Assembly: GCF_009905375.1 (NCBI RefSeq) | Contig: NC_133648.1 | Span: 308,528,565-308,592,564, forward strand | Source of the DNA: Apium graveolens | Lineage: Eukaryota; Streptophyta; Magnoliopsida; Apiales; Apiaceae | Length of the DNA stretch: 64,000 nucleotides | Direction of reading: 5' to 3' | Shown: positions 9,927 through 21,518 of the stretch, one piece after another | Numbering within the stretch: the stretch's first letter is position 1 | How the letters are laid out: each line of letters begins with the position of its first letter | The notes under the pieces: generated by a model | Databases searched by the model: none | Seen by the model: the letters and a program-made list of their open reading frames with translations, nothing else | What the model was told of the DNA's origin: nothing | Made by a program: the position numbers and the translations under genes

Positions 9927-12900
9927 ATGGAACAACCGAGCAAGGTGAAGGAAAGCTCCTTCGGGCTGAGTTATCCTATGCTGACAAGGACCAACTACAC
10001 AGTGTGGGCACTGAAAATGAAAGTATTCATGCAGGCACATGGTGTGTGGGATGCCATAGAACCTAAGGACCTTAAGGCGGCCGTGGAAGAGAAGATGGAT
10101 AAACGGGCTTTGGCCCTCATTTACCAGGGAATGCCTGAGGACACTCTGTTGACACTCGCGGAAAAGAAAACCTCTAAGGAGGCCTGGGACGCAGTTAAAA
10201 CAATGTCCCTCGGAGCTGAGAAGGTAAGAAAAGCCAAGGCACAGACACTTAAATGTGAATTTGAATCCTTGTGTATGAAGGAAACTGAGCAATTGGATGA
10301 TTTCTACCTGAAATTGAATAATCTGGTAACCAATATTAGAGCCCTGGGAGAGACGCTGGCAGAAGAGTACGTCGTAAAAAAATTGCTCAGAGCAATTCCC
10401 CCCAAGTTCCTGCAAATTGCTTCAGCCCTTGAACAATTTGGGAATTTGGAGGAGATGTCGGTAGAGGAGGTTGTTGGTTCACTAAAGACGCATGAGGAGC
10501 GAATGAAAGGTGTAACAGAGGTGAGCCAAGGACAGCTTCTCTTGACTGAGGAAGAATGGAAGAGACGGGAGAGGGATGAAGGACAACTGTTGCTGACCCG
10601 GGACGAGTGGGTGAAGAGAAGCAACAAGGAGCGAGTCAGTGGTGACAATCGCTCAAGGGAATCAGTGCGTGGGGTGCGAGATAGAAGTAAAGTAAGGTGT
10701 TTTAACTGCCAAGGACATGGCCACTTTGCTGCAGAATGTCGAAAACCTCGCAAAGACAGGGACACTCAAAAGGAGGCAAATCTCTCCATGTCCCACGAGG
10801 ATGAACCAACACTACTAATTGCTGAAATAGGTGAGACAAATGTCGAGTCTATGTTGTTGAAGGAGGATTCAATGACTCCAAAATTGAGATCAAACACAGA
10901 GGGACAAAGAGAATCACAAGTGTGGTATTTGGATAACGGGGCGAGTAATCATATGACTGGGCAACACGGAAAATTCAAAGAATTGGATGAACGCGTGAGC
11001 GGAAAAGTGAAATTTGGAGATGGGTCAACCGTTGACATTCAAGGAAAGGGCACTGTTGCATTTAAATATAAGAATGGGGAAGAAAGAGTCCTGACAGAGG
11101 TGTATTATATCCCAAACTTATGCAACAACATCATAAGTCTGGGACAGTTATCTGAAGCCGGGAACAAAGTGATTCTCGATGGTGAATATCTCTGGGTGCA
11201 TGAAGCTAGCGGGAAACTGTTAATGAAGGTGAAGAGGACTGAAAATCGCTTGTACAAAATCAGCCTTGAGGAGAGTGGGTACTCGTGTTTTATGAACAAG
11301 GTGGAAGAAGATACGTGGTTGTGGCACACCCGGCTGGGGCATGTAAACTTTCAAGCGTTGGAGATGATGTCAAGGGAAAAGATGGCATCTGGTCTTCCGC
11401 AATTGGTTCACCCAATAAAGAAGTGTGAAGGGTGCCTGATGACAAAGCAATCTCGAAAGCCGTTTCCTTCGCAGACCAAATCTGAATCGAGAGGACTACT
11501 GGAGATCATACATGCGGATATATGTGGCCCCATCTCGCCAATAACAACTGGAGGTAACCGCTATTTTCTATTGTTTGTTGATGATCTAAGTAGGAAAATG
11601 TGGGTGTATATGTTGAAAGAAAAAAACAATGCATTTGAGATGTTTATGAAATTTAGAGCATTGGTGGAGAATGGAACTGAAAGAAGTATAAAAATTCTAA
11701 GAACAGATCGTGGTGGGGAATTTTGTTCGAAGGAGTTTACTGCGTACTGTGAAGCAGCTGGCATACAAAGACATTATACGGCGCCCTACACCCCACAGCA
11801 GAATGGGGTGGTGGAGCGTAGGAATCGAACAATAGGCGCCATGACAAGAAGCTTCTTAAAAGAGTCAAGACTACCAGCCTACATGTGGGGAGAAGCCGTA
11901 CGCCATTCAATCTACGTGCTAAACCGTCTCCCAACACGCACGTTAAAAGGAAGGACACCATATGAAGCATGGTATGGGAAGAAACCGGACTTGACACACA
12001 TAAAGGTGTTTGGCTGTATCGCGTATATGAAAATCCCAACAGTGCATGTGAAAAAATTAGATGATCGAAGTAAAATGGTGATTTACCTAGGCAAGGAACC
12101 AGGAACCAAGGGGAGTAGATTATACGACCCCAAGACAGGGAAATTACATGTTAGCAGGGATATAACTGTTCAAGAAAATCAGTTTTGGTCTTGGGAGCAG
12201 AACAGAGATACTGAACTGGTGCTCCCTGGGAATTATGTCGAAATGGGAAGTATGGGTGATGACATGGACGACACAGAGGTCGAGTCTGAGATAGCGACAC
12301 CAGTCCAGTTATCTCCATCTCAGTCGTGTTCTGTCAATTCTGCAACAGCAACCGGAGAATCATCTGCCGGCACCACTGCAGAGATGTCATCGCTGTCTGG
12401 AAGAAGCACAGAAAGTGGACCTAAACGTTACAGGGCGTTGTCTGATATTTACAACGATACTGAAATGGTGGACCTAATTGATGAGTTAATGTTGCTTAAA
12501 ATAGAAGGGCCATCGACATTTAAAGAAGCAGCAGGAGAACGAAAGTGGGAGGAAGCAATGAAGACAGAATTTGACACCATTGAGAAAAATGGCACCTGGA
12601 CTCTTACTGAGTTGCCGCCTGGGCATAAACCTATTGGGCTGAAATGGGTATATAAAATAAAGAAAGATCCTGACGGCAACATAGTCAAGTACAAGGCTCG
12701 TCTAGTTGCAAAAGGATATGTTCAAAGGAAGGGGATAGATTATGACGAAGTATTTGCACCAGTGGCCAGACTTGATACTGTTCGATTACTGTTGGCATTA
12801 TCAGCAAAGGAGAGGTGGAAAGTTCATCACCTTGATGTTAAGTCTGCGTTCCTAAACGGCAAACTTCATGAAGTAGTATATGTAACTCAACCGGAGGGCT

Positions 12901-14048
12901 TCGTTAAGGAGGGAGAAGAACATAAAGTGTATAAATTGATTAAAGCACTGTACGGTCTGCGTCAAGCACCAAGGGCGTGGAATGCTCGGTTAGACAAGTG
13001 CTTGAAGGAGCTGAGATTTAAAAGGTGTCTACATGAACAAGCAGTGTATACAAAGTCTTCAAGTGGAAGTGTGATCATAGTGGGTGTGTATGTAGACGAC
13101 CTACTTGTGACAGGGTCAAATGAGCTTGAAATAGAGGAATTCAAATTGCAAATGAACAAGCAATTTGAAATGAGCAATCTGGGACTGCTGTCGTTTTATC
13201 TGGGTATAGAAGTAAGCCAAACGGGATTGTTTACAACACTGAAACAGTCAGCATATGCAAAGAAGTTACTGGACAGAGCTGGAATGGTAAGTTGTAACCC
13301 TTGTAAATCTCCAATGGAAAATAAGCTTCAACTTGATAAGGACGAAGGAGGGCAACTGGTTGAATCAACAGAGTATAGATGCATCGTTGGAAGCCTGCGA
13401 TATCTAACACACACACGTCCAGATATTACATATGCGGTGGGTGTGGTGAGTAGATTCATGGAAAAGCCAACCGTGAAGCACCAACAAGCTGTTAAACATA
13501 TACTAAGATATGTGAAAGGCACTGTTAACTATGGTCTAGCATACGAGAATGAACAAAGCATGAAAATATTGGTTGGGTTCTCAGATAGTGATCTGGCGGG
13601 CGATGTTGTTGACAGGAGGAGCACTGGAGGAATGTGTTTCTACTTGAATAAGAGTCTGATATCGTGGACATCGCAGAAATAGCGTGTGGTTGCACTATCG
13701 TCATGCGAGGCTGAATACATGGCGGCAACGTTGGCAGCTTGTCAAAGCATTTGGTTACGTGGGTTACTTGAGGAAATATCTGGACAGAAAATTGGACCTG
13801 TTATACTCCATGTTGACAACAAATCTGCAATCGAGTTGATGAAGAACCCAGTTCTGCATGGAAGAAGTAAACATATTGATGTGAGGTTTCACTTTATCCG
13901 TGAATGTATCGAGAGTGGAAAGCTCATAGTTAAGCATGTGGTTACTCTGGAGCAGCGAGCGGATATTTTAACGAAGGCACTGGGACGTGTTAAGTTCGAG
14001 GAGATGAGAGAAGCAATTGGTGTCAAAGACTTTACTGGAATGCTGTGA
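9927..14048 (+). pseudogene. Copia gag-pol polyprotein with a single in-frame TAG
   Basis: Starting at the first ATG in frame (9927), the frame runs 1373 codons to TGA 14046-14048 except for TAG at codon 1252 (13680-13682). Domains in order: gag/UBN2 (about 10-220); CCHC knuckle CFNCQGHGHFAAEC (258-271); aspartic protease with LDNGASNHMTG (Asp336; DNG in place of DSG/DTG); pre-integrase zinc region (LWHTRLGH, CEGCLMTK); integrase with Asp531, Asp594 and Glu630, so DX35E; reverse transcriptase with YVDD at 1055-1058; RNase H (SDSDLAGD, SSCEAEY, HVDNKSAIEL). The stop sits just before VVALSSCEAEY, at the usual place of Gln in the QK-RVVALSS motif, so one base change from CAG explains it. RNase H would be cut off. 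Read-through is possible but no signal for it is evident. Confidence 0.95.
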
Positions 14049-14073
14049 ACAAGTCTGGGGACATGTTTAGATT

Positions 14074-14084
14074 AGGGGGGAATG
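14074..14084 (+). other. Polypurine tract
   Basis: AGGGGGGAATG directly before the 3' LTR, the plus-strand primer of reverse transcription. Confidence 0.85.
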
Positions 14085-14365
14085 TGTTGGATATTTAAAT
14101 TAATCTAAACATATTCTAAATATTAAATAAAGTAGAGTCAGTCACGTAGAAATAGTCATGTGGTGTAGCATGGTTTTAGGAACATAATAACAGCTACTGA
14201 GACATAGTAGGAGTCTATCTTTGGTGGTTCCTGATTTGTAGAAACCACTTTCTATGTTTTCCATTTTAATTCTCTGTACGTTGAAGTTTTCTAATTAGAG
14301 CAATACGAGTACTATCCTCTCTTGAGTTATACATACAGGTGTGGGTTGTGTGCTGATTACTAATA
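14085..14365 (+). repeat. 3' LTR of the young copia element
   Basis: 281 bp, identical to the 5' LTR, followed by GAAAT. Confidence 0.95.
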
Positions 14366-14515
14366 GAAATGCCAAGTCCTGATAAAAGCACAAGGAAACT
14401 AGGGTTTTAAAAAACTTGTTATCAAGAGAGCAGTAATGGGAAGAAGGTTTTGGATGAAGATAGCGATGATTCTGAGGGAATTCCTGCTCTTCCGTTTACA
14501 GGAATACAAAAATTG

Positions 14516-14940
14516 GTAATATGTTATTTGCCTTCTGTTTTTGGTTTGGTTATGTGATTTCAATTATGTGACATTTCAATATTTTGTTCTCTTGGAATAG
14601 AGAAGTCTATGATGTACTGGTGCAATTCATTTTATCGTCTATGAGAAGTGTTGTTTGTTGTTTGAGTATATTTATACCGACCTCTATTAGGGAAATCAAG
14701 AACTCGACCACTGCACCAGTACATATTTTATATGTTCTATATTAGGTAGTTAATAATAATAATTTATCTTATGTTTTGAGGGATCCTATGTTTATATTTA
14801 TATTTATATTTATATTTACCCTAATAAATAGGGCTGTAAACATATTTTATCCAAACTTAATTTTTCCGCCATATTTGGATCGTTTATAAAACAGATATGA
14901 GATATTTATCATATTTTTGAGTCGGATCAAAAATTGCATT
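14516..14940. other. Intron-like or intergenic stretch with a small inverted repeat
   Basis: Follows the possible donor at 14516. A perfect 13-bp inverted repeat ATGTACTGGTGCA/TGCACCAGTACAT lies at 14612-14624 and 14712-14724, and a (TTTATA)n microsatellite at about 14789-14817. No gene seen. Confidence 0.4.
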
Positions 14941-15674
14941 TCTTTAAATGATTATTATTAACTACTAGTTGATAACCCATGCGAAGCACAGGCCGAGATC
15001 GAAATATCAATATTAAATAATTATTATAAAAGTTAATTCTAAATTATAATTAAAATATATAATAAATAAAATTGTACTATTATTGCAAATTTTCTTTTGA
15101 AATTATAAGTAGTTTTCATTAACTCAAATCTTATTAGAACAACAAACTCAACGTTATTATATCTCCGTTGTCCGAAAAGACATAAAAATGATTTCATTTT
15201 ATTATTTTAATAAAAAAATCTACGGAAAATAGAAATATTATAATTATAATATGATTACAACAATCTATATTTCGTTAAAAAACAACATAAAACTCTAAAT
15301 GAAATAGAAATCTAGAAGTGAAATACCGTATTAAGATGAAACCAAATGCCCTGTCAAAAAATAATTTAAAGTTCTACGAAAAAAGAATTTTAATCATAAT
15401 ACGGTTTGAATAAATTTATTATTTTCTAGGCTTGAAACCAAATTACAGTGTCTATAATATCCATATCATTTTATTAAAATGGAATTTCACTAACAAATTA
15501 AAAAATTCTAAATTAAAATATTGCAGTTTAAACACATACCCTATTTACTTGGTCATGGTTTATATTTTTCGAAAGCTATTTAGTTGGGTCAATTTATGAA
15601 ACTATTTATTTTAAAACATAATTAAAATTAAGATTAAAACCTATAAAAATAATAAAAAAAAATGTTCAATGATT

Positions 15675-16050
15675 CAAAAAATGGATAAAAATAATACGTA
15701 TAAAATTATAAGTCATATAGAAATAAAAAAAGATAAGAACAATACCCTTAGAGTTATAACATGAATCGTAAAAAGGTAGAACCGAAAGGTGATGTAACCA
15801 AAAAATAAGTGAAACTAAAGTAACACTTAAAAAAGGTTTCACTTATTAATAAATGTTATTAATTTAAAAAATGGATAAAAATAATACAAATAGAATTATA
15901 AGTTATATAGGAATCAAAAAAGGATAAAAATACTACACTTATAGTTATAGCATGAATTATAAAAGGTGAAATCAAAAGGTGGTGGAACCAAAAAATAAGT
16001 GAAACCAAAATACCACTTAAAAAGAGGTTTCGCTTATTAATAAAGGTTAT
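15675..16050. repeat. 190-bp tandem duplication in the LINE leader
   Basis: ATGGATAAAAATAATAC starts at 15681 and again at 15871, and both units run to a TTTC-CTTATTAATAAA-GTTATTAA segment. Copy A has the segment once (about 2725-2910), so the duplication is specific to copy B. Confidence 0.75.
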
Positions 16051-16547
16051 TAAAGTGTTCAAAATGACATACATATGTAGTCGTGAAAGCAAATTAAACA
16101 ACGCATTTGCAAATCCTTTTTTAGGTAGAGCATGGATCGGATCGGAGTGAAACCGCATACCCCCGGTTTTTGAAATTTAAAATCGCAACCAGCAGAACAA
16201 AGATCGAATCAGAACATTTTTTGGATAAAATTGAAATCACATATCCTCTTTTTTTAAAATTTAAAATAGCAACTGAATCCATCGGTTCAGTTTTGGTTTT
16301 AAAAACCTTTTTTCAGTTTTTAACGGATTGATTTCGGTTATGAAACTGCTTCAAATAAAAATGATTAAACAAATACAATTAGTAGAATTCTTAACAAACC
16401 TTAAACAAAAGAATACTCAGGTAAGCATTAACAAAAAGCTAAATTTAATAACACTGCGAGATTAAGGTAACTAAATCAAACATAATCTTTTTTTCTCTTT
16501 TTTGTGAGAGTTCTATGATCTCTTCGTTCAACCTCTGATCTTGGAGA

Positions 16548-17401
16548 GTGAATTGTGAGAGTTGCTTTGTTATGGTTCACTGTAATGATTTAAATAATCA
16601 ATTTAGTGGATTAGATATTGATGATGAGGAGAATTCTGCATTTGTTTTCGGGGATGATGTTGATATTGAGGTGAATATATATGATCTTTGTGTGGTGGGC
16701 AAATTTTTGACAGAGAAACATATTAATGTCAATGCAATGAAGACTAAAATGGCAGACGTATGGAGGCCGGCCATGGGAATTAATATCAAAGAGTTAGAGC
16801 AGACAATATTCTTGTTCCACTTTTATCATAGGGAAGATATGCAATGGGTCCTTAAAGGAGGTCGTTATTTGATAGTGCAATGATTGTGATGGCAGAGGTT
16901 CCAAATGGGGAAGAGCCACTAAATGTTCCGTTACGTCATGTCAACATGTGGATGCATATCTTTGATCTTCCATCTGGATTCATGTCGGAGACTGTGGGTA
17001 AGCAATTAGGAGATTTCTTTGGAGAATTCCTTAAATATGACAGTAAAAATAACACGGGCATATGGAGAGAATTTATGGGTATCAAAGTTAGAGTGGATGT
17101 CAGGAAACCATTAAAGCGCAAGAAAAAAATAAAGAAAAAGAATGGAATTGAGGTGATGGTCTCCTGTGAGTACGAACGAATGAGGGAGTTTTGTTTTACG
17201 TGTGGCTTGCTAACTCATACAGAGCGATACTGTAGGAAGTTTCTTTATAGAACAAGTGAGGAGATCAACAAATATGGGGGTTGGCTTAGAGCGGCACCTA
17301 GGAGAACTGGTGGTCCGGCGAAAAGTCGGTGGTTGTGCGAAGAAGATGATAAGGATTGGGAGGTGCGTCAGTGTCGATACAACTTATGCCTGAGAGGGTG
17401 A
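16548..17401 (+). pseudogene. LINE ORF1 protein, one frameshift
   Basis: Two overlapping frames, 16548-16883 and 16880-17401, together give the ORF1 protein. The N-terminal DUF4283 region reads LDIDDEENSAFVFGDDVDIE, YDLCVVGKFLTEKHINVNAM and QWVLKGGRYLIVQ. The second frame gives NMWMHIFDLPSGFMSETVGK, WREFMGIKVRVDVRKPLK and the zinc knuckle CFTCGLLTHTERYC (CX2CX4HX4C). One frame change near 16880 separates them. The protein binds LINE RNA in the ribonucleoprotein. Confidence 0.8.
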
Positions 17402-17769
17402 TTTAGTTGCGAAAAGGAAGTCAATAGTATGATTATAGGAGGTTCAAAAAGGCAAGAGTTACATAATTCAGGAAATAATACTAATCCCTTAAACGTAGCA
17501 TGCCAAATTCTGGAGGTTAGGAGGAAAAATTCAAATTCATTTGAAGAGAATTGGGTGAATAATGAGGAGCTGGGACTTTAAATTACGGAAAGGAAAAGAA
17601 TGTGTTGTGGCCCAGATAATTATGATACTATGGATACACCAAGTGGGCTTGTAGATGTATTTGACTTGGGCTTAAATATTAAAAATGAGGATGAAGTAAT
17701 TTCTGAATTGGATTGTACAACGTCAAACAACTTCAACTGGCTAAGCTTGCTAAGCAAGCTAGCCGGATA

Positions 17770-18888
17770 TTATAAATGCTGTAAGTTGAAACTACAGAGA
17801 ATTGGGGAATTCTCGTGTAGTTCGTGCATTACGGGACGTAGTAAAGTCTCATAAACCCAATAGTTTATTTTTATTGGAAACTTTGTCTAATGAGGAGAGG
17901 ATGGAAAATCTTTATGGTAAGTTGGGCTTTGATAATCAGTGGATAGTGGATTGTTTTGGTAGAAGTGGGGGTATTGCTTTGCTGTAGAAAAATAATATTA
18001 AGTGCACCATAGCTGATCATGGTAATAACTTTATTGACGCTCACATTATGAATGCTAATGGGAGAGAATGGAGGCTGACTGGGTTTTATGGATATCCAGA
18101 ACGTGCTCGTAGAAGGGAGTCATGGGATCTGTTGAAATTGTTAGAAAATACTTCTACTTTATCATGGGTGGTGATAGGTGATTTTAATGATATGATTAGC
18201 ATTGTTGATAAAAAAGGGATCAATACTCATCCTCAGGCACTTTTGGATGGGTTTAAGCAAAAAATTGAGGCTTGCGGTTTGATAGAGTTAGACCTTACTG
18301 TAGGGAATTATACTTTAGAAAAAGTCGGGGTACTCAGGAATGGGTGAGAGAGAGACTGGATAGGGCATTTGCCTCAGGTTCTTGGTGGAGTTTATTTCCA
18401 TTATGCAAATTGAGTGTGTATCACTGTGTTTGCTCTGATCATGACCCAATTCAGCTAGGACTGTTATAGTACAGAGCATGCAAAGAAGAAGTTTAGCTTT
18501 AGATTTGAGAATATATGGTTAAAGGAGGTGAATTTTCATGAGGAAGTCTCAGCTCATTGAAAAAATCTGAAACCAAGCCATTTTTTTCCTAAACTGATAA
18601 AGTTATCATCATTCAGGAAAAATGGGGGAAAGGTTTTTCAATAAGTTTCGTGAGAAAATCAACAAACAAAAGGAACAAGTGTTATCTTTTGAAGATTGTG
18701 CATATAAAAATAAAACTGATAAATACTTTGCAGAAAAGAAGATTCTCGAGGATTTAATGCTAAGTGAAGAGATTTATTGGCAGCAAAGAGCTAAATCCTT
18801 TTGGTTGCGGGATGGCGATTCGAATTCAAAATACTTTCATGCTTATGCTACTAGTAGGCGAAAGCAGAATCAAGTGAATTATCTTTAA
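17770..18888 (+). pseudogene. LINE ORF2 start: endonuclease domain and pre-RT linker, broken
   Basis: Frames combine into an apurinic/apyrimidinic-type endonuclease: GNSRVVRALRDVVKSHKP, FLLETLSNEE, GFDNQWIVDCFGRSGGIALL, WVVIGDFNDMIS, RERLDRAFASGSWW and the catalytic-type CSDHDP. Stops and frame changes at about 17820, 17985, 18345 and 18470 break it. From 18622 the linker typical of plant LINE ORF2 follows (EEIYWQQRAKSFWLRDGDSN, SKYFHAYATSRRKQN). The enzyme nicks target DNA to prime reverse transcription; this copy cannot make it whole. Confidence 0.8.
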
Positions 18889-18993
18889 AATGAAAGTGGA
18901 GGAAATGTGTGATGTTGTTAAAAATTATTTCATGATGATTTTTGGTGGATATGGGAGAGCTGAGAGGACTAAAATAGTGAGACCTACACTCCA

Positions 18994-21046
18994 TTGAGTT
19001 CTCCCCCAAAAACTGTGAAGAAGGCCATTTCTAAAAACTTACAAAAGAAAATATCAAAGAAAAGAAAACGAGAAAAAGCTGTTACCAAACCGGACAATAC
19101 TCAAGGACTAAAACTATTGAAGCGAGGCTGTGTAACGATGCACCGAATTGTGAAATGCAAGATTCGAGGGATCAAACTTACTGTGTCTTTTAATGCAAAA
19201 GGAGAGCCATATGGTGAAGAAGGTAAAGAGATGCAATCATATATTGGAGTTTTGGCAAGAACCAAAACCCCGATCTGGCATGATTCTTTGAAATGTATTC
19301 CTAAAGAGATAAAGATAAAAATTTGGGACTGTGTGCAGGTAAAATGAATATAAATAACTTCCATCATTTTAACTTTTATTTTTATTATTTGTTCTTCATT
19401 AACTAGCACCTTTTAACTTTGAATTTGTTGGTATATGTACGTAGATGGCTTATGTTGTACCCGAGTCTGCAAAAAAGTTGGTATTTAGATCGGCCAGGGC
19501 AAAATGGAGGAAATTTAAATGTTGGCTGACCAAGTACTATATTCTTCCTTATTTGGATCAACCTCAATTTTTTGCACATCCTCCTGCAGATTTTACTTTT
19601 ATAGAAAAATCACATTGGGAGATATTTGTTGCTGATCGCATGTCGCCTGAGTTTCTGGTATATTTCTACTTAGCTTTATTCATTTTAATATTTACTTACT
19701 TATGATCTTCTAACCTTATTACTGTTTTTATGAAGAAAATTCATAAAAAACAACAAGAAAGAAGGAAGCTGAGTAAATATCCACATCGAATGTCTCGAAA
19801 AGGTTATGCTAATCTCGAGAATGAATGGGTTAGTGATAATGAAACAACATGCACAGTTTTTTCTTCATATTAATTTTACAAGCATGTTTATGTTATTACT
19901 AAGGTGATCCTTTACATGTAAATGTAGACCGAATCTCATCCAGATGCAGAGGAAGTAGATCGGTCGGACACTTGGATCCTAGCAAGGATAGACGAAGATG
20001 GTAATTTTTTAAATGATGAAGTTGCAGAAAAAGCTAAGGAAATTGTAAGTTATTAATATAATTGTCCATTCTATTTGATGCACATGTTTGTGTATTTTTT
20101 AATAAAGAATTGAAGTTTCAAAAGTTAAATTTTAATAAATTATATACACATGAAGCCTATAAATCTATAGTTTATTTTTTTCTATTACAATGTATAATTC
20201 GAATTAGTGGTCTCTAGCTTAACATAGAATTTGTTTGTATGCCTTTACTGCTAGTAGCATGTTGATTGTATCATATATAATATTAGTAATTAATTATATA
20301 TTTTAATAATCCCCTGTTCACTAAGAGAGTCAAATACACATGTTTATATTGAAAATTGGTTCATAATATTAAATGTCTAGATTTTGTATTCTGTGTTGTT
20401 TAATATTTTATTTTAATATTTTTTATCCTTGGATTAGTTTGTTAATGAATGTACTTACTAGGTCCCCTGTACCACCAAGTAAACTAAGTTGTCTCTTGTG
20501 ATTGCAATTGAAACTATTAAATTAAATATATTAAAGGATGAATGTGCTTATAACTAGTAAAAACCAATTAGTGTTAGTTGTGTAATATTTTAATTAAAGG
20601 ATGAATGTGCTTAAAGGATGTATGTGCTTATGGTAAAAATGTTACTGATTTTTTTGTAGAAAAAGATGAAGGAGGAGGTTAAGGAAGAAAAACTTAAAGT
20701 TGAAGGTACTAATGATGTGTTAACAATGGCGCTCAGTAATCCTGAGCACGGAGGCAGAGTACGTGGTCAGGGAATTCATGTGAAGCAGTCGGTTTATTTT
20801 GATCTTCCGAGGGAAAAGAAAGCGAGGACAGTGGAAGAAAGGGTACGTGAGGCAATTCAAAAGTACATGGCAGAAGAGACTCCAAAAATTATTAAAGAGA
20901 GAGATGCATTTTGGGCTGCTGAATTTGAAAAATACAATGCACATTCATCGAAAAATGGTGTACAACATGATGGTAGTCCGAAACCAAATTCCCAGCAGGC
21001 AAAATCCGAGACTCACAGCAGAATTCAGGATGGAGGAATTCAGTAA
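18994..21046 (+). CDS. Multi-exon plant CACTA-associated protein (Transposase_24-like), partial, inside the LINE
   Basis: Five exons with proper GT-AG borders and no internal stops: about 18994-19338, 19445-19657, 19736-19828, 19928-20043 and 20660-21046. Exon 1 is Lys-rich, then IKLTVSFNAKGEPYGEEGKE and GVLARTKTPIWHDSLKCIP. Exon 2 has RAKWRKFKCWLTKYYI. Exon 3 has YPHRMSRKGYANLENEW. Exon 5 has NPEHGGRVRGQGIHVKQSVY and ends in an acidic/basic region. The order matches the transposase-associated proteins of plant En/Spm-type elements as I remember them. The N-terminus is unclear (a TTG opens the frame, no ATG), and the last 15 codons fall in LINE-derived repeat sequence. No CACTA ends were found around it. 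It is either a captured piece of a transposase gene or a decayed element. Confidence 0.6.
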
Positions 21047-21110
21047 TTGAAACTATCATATCAGAATATCAAAATCGGAGACTCACAGCAGAATTCAGGA
21101 TGGAGGAATT
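21001..21110. repeat. 40-bp direct repeat at the insert/LINE border
   Basis: 21001-21040 and 21071-21110 share 39 of 40 bases (core ACTCACAGCAGAATTCAGGA). The second copy reads as LINE ORF2 (RLTAEFRMEEFSV); the first lies in another frame at the end of the inserted gene. It marks the junction where LINE sequence resumes. Confidence 0.85.
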
Positions 21111-21466
21111 TTCAGTTGCTATAAAGCAAATGTACCCAGAAAAAAGTACTGGCACAGATGGCTTAAACCCAGCGTTTTATCAACATTTTTGGAATTTATT
21201 TAGTACTGATGTTTTTCAATGCTGTAAGAATCGGATAACAGAGTTGACATTCCCTCTTGGTTTAAATAGTACAAAAGTTGTGTTAATTCCCAAGAAATAA
21301 AATACATATGAGATAAAGGATTTACGTCCCATAGCACTTTGCAATATTCTTTATAAGGTGATAGCAAAGGTTCTAGCTAACCGTTTAAAAGTTACTCTGC
21401 TTGGTGTCATTACAAATAATCAATCGACATTTATTTTAGGAAGAAATATCACGGATAATACATCTC
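21071..21466 (+). pseudogene. LINE reverse transcriptase, N-terminal part
   Basis: The frame reads RMEEFSVAIKQMYPEKSTGT, DGLNPAFYQHFWNLF, NSTKVVLIPKK, then a TAA (21298-21300) and DLRPIALCNILYKVIAKVLA, NRLKV and QSTFILGRNITDN. These are the first blocks of non-LTR reverse transcriptase; the catalytic YADD block is missing because copia sequence follows at about 21467. Confidence 0.85.
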
Positions 21467-21518
21467 GATGAAGATCGAGAATCACATGATAACATTGAAC
21501 CAGAGTTGGAATAAGATC

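Larger units (their letters stand above)
9594..14365 (+). mobile_element. Full-length young Ty1/copia retrotransposon
   Basis: 4772 bp bounded by two 281-bp LTRs that I read as identical base for base, flanked by the 5-bp duplication GAAAT (9589-9593 and 14366-14370). It has a primer site, one long gag-pol frame and a polypurine tract. LTR ends are TG...TA, confirmed by the target duplication and by both copies. Identical LTRs imply a recent insertion. The only coding lesion I see is one TAG in the RNase H part. Confidence 0.95.
9556..14515 (+). pseudogene. Putative host-gene first exon, split by the copia insertion
   Basis: With the copia element and one GAAAT copy removed, 9556-9593 joins 14371-14515. 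An ATG at 9556 opens MEAENCIENCSEMPSPDK. The frame meets a TAA (TTTTAA, about 14403), then stays open through an acidic stretch (VLDEDSDDSEGIPALP) up to a GT donor at 14516. The upstream 9430-9555 resembles a leader. I do not recognise the protein. The TAA may mean the exon was already damaged or that I have the structure wrong. Confidence 0.35.
14941..21466 (+). mobile_element. L1-type LINE, copy B, interrupted and truncated
   Basis: Segments are 5' leader (14941-16550), ORF1 (16550-17400), endonuclease (about 17770-18470), linker before RT (18480-18980), a foreign insertion (about 18985-21070), then the start of RT (21071-21466). At about 21467 the sequence switches to copia. The 3' end and poly(A) tail are absent. 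Copy B is better preserved than copy A. Confidence 0.8.

Noticed and set aside
9915..13728. Several minus-strand frames of 60-166 codons within the copia gag-pol
   Set aside because: Shadows of the strong plus-strand frame with recognised domains.
14600..14730. Possible tRNA or SINE around GGTGCAGTGGTCGAG (minus strand)
   Set aside because: No convincing A and B boxes and no cloverleaf pairing; only a 13-bp inverted repeat is solid.
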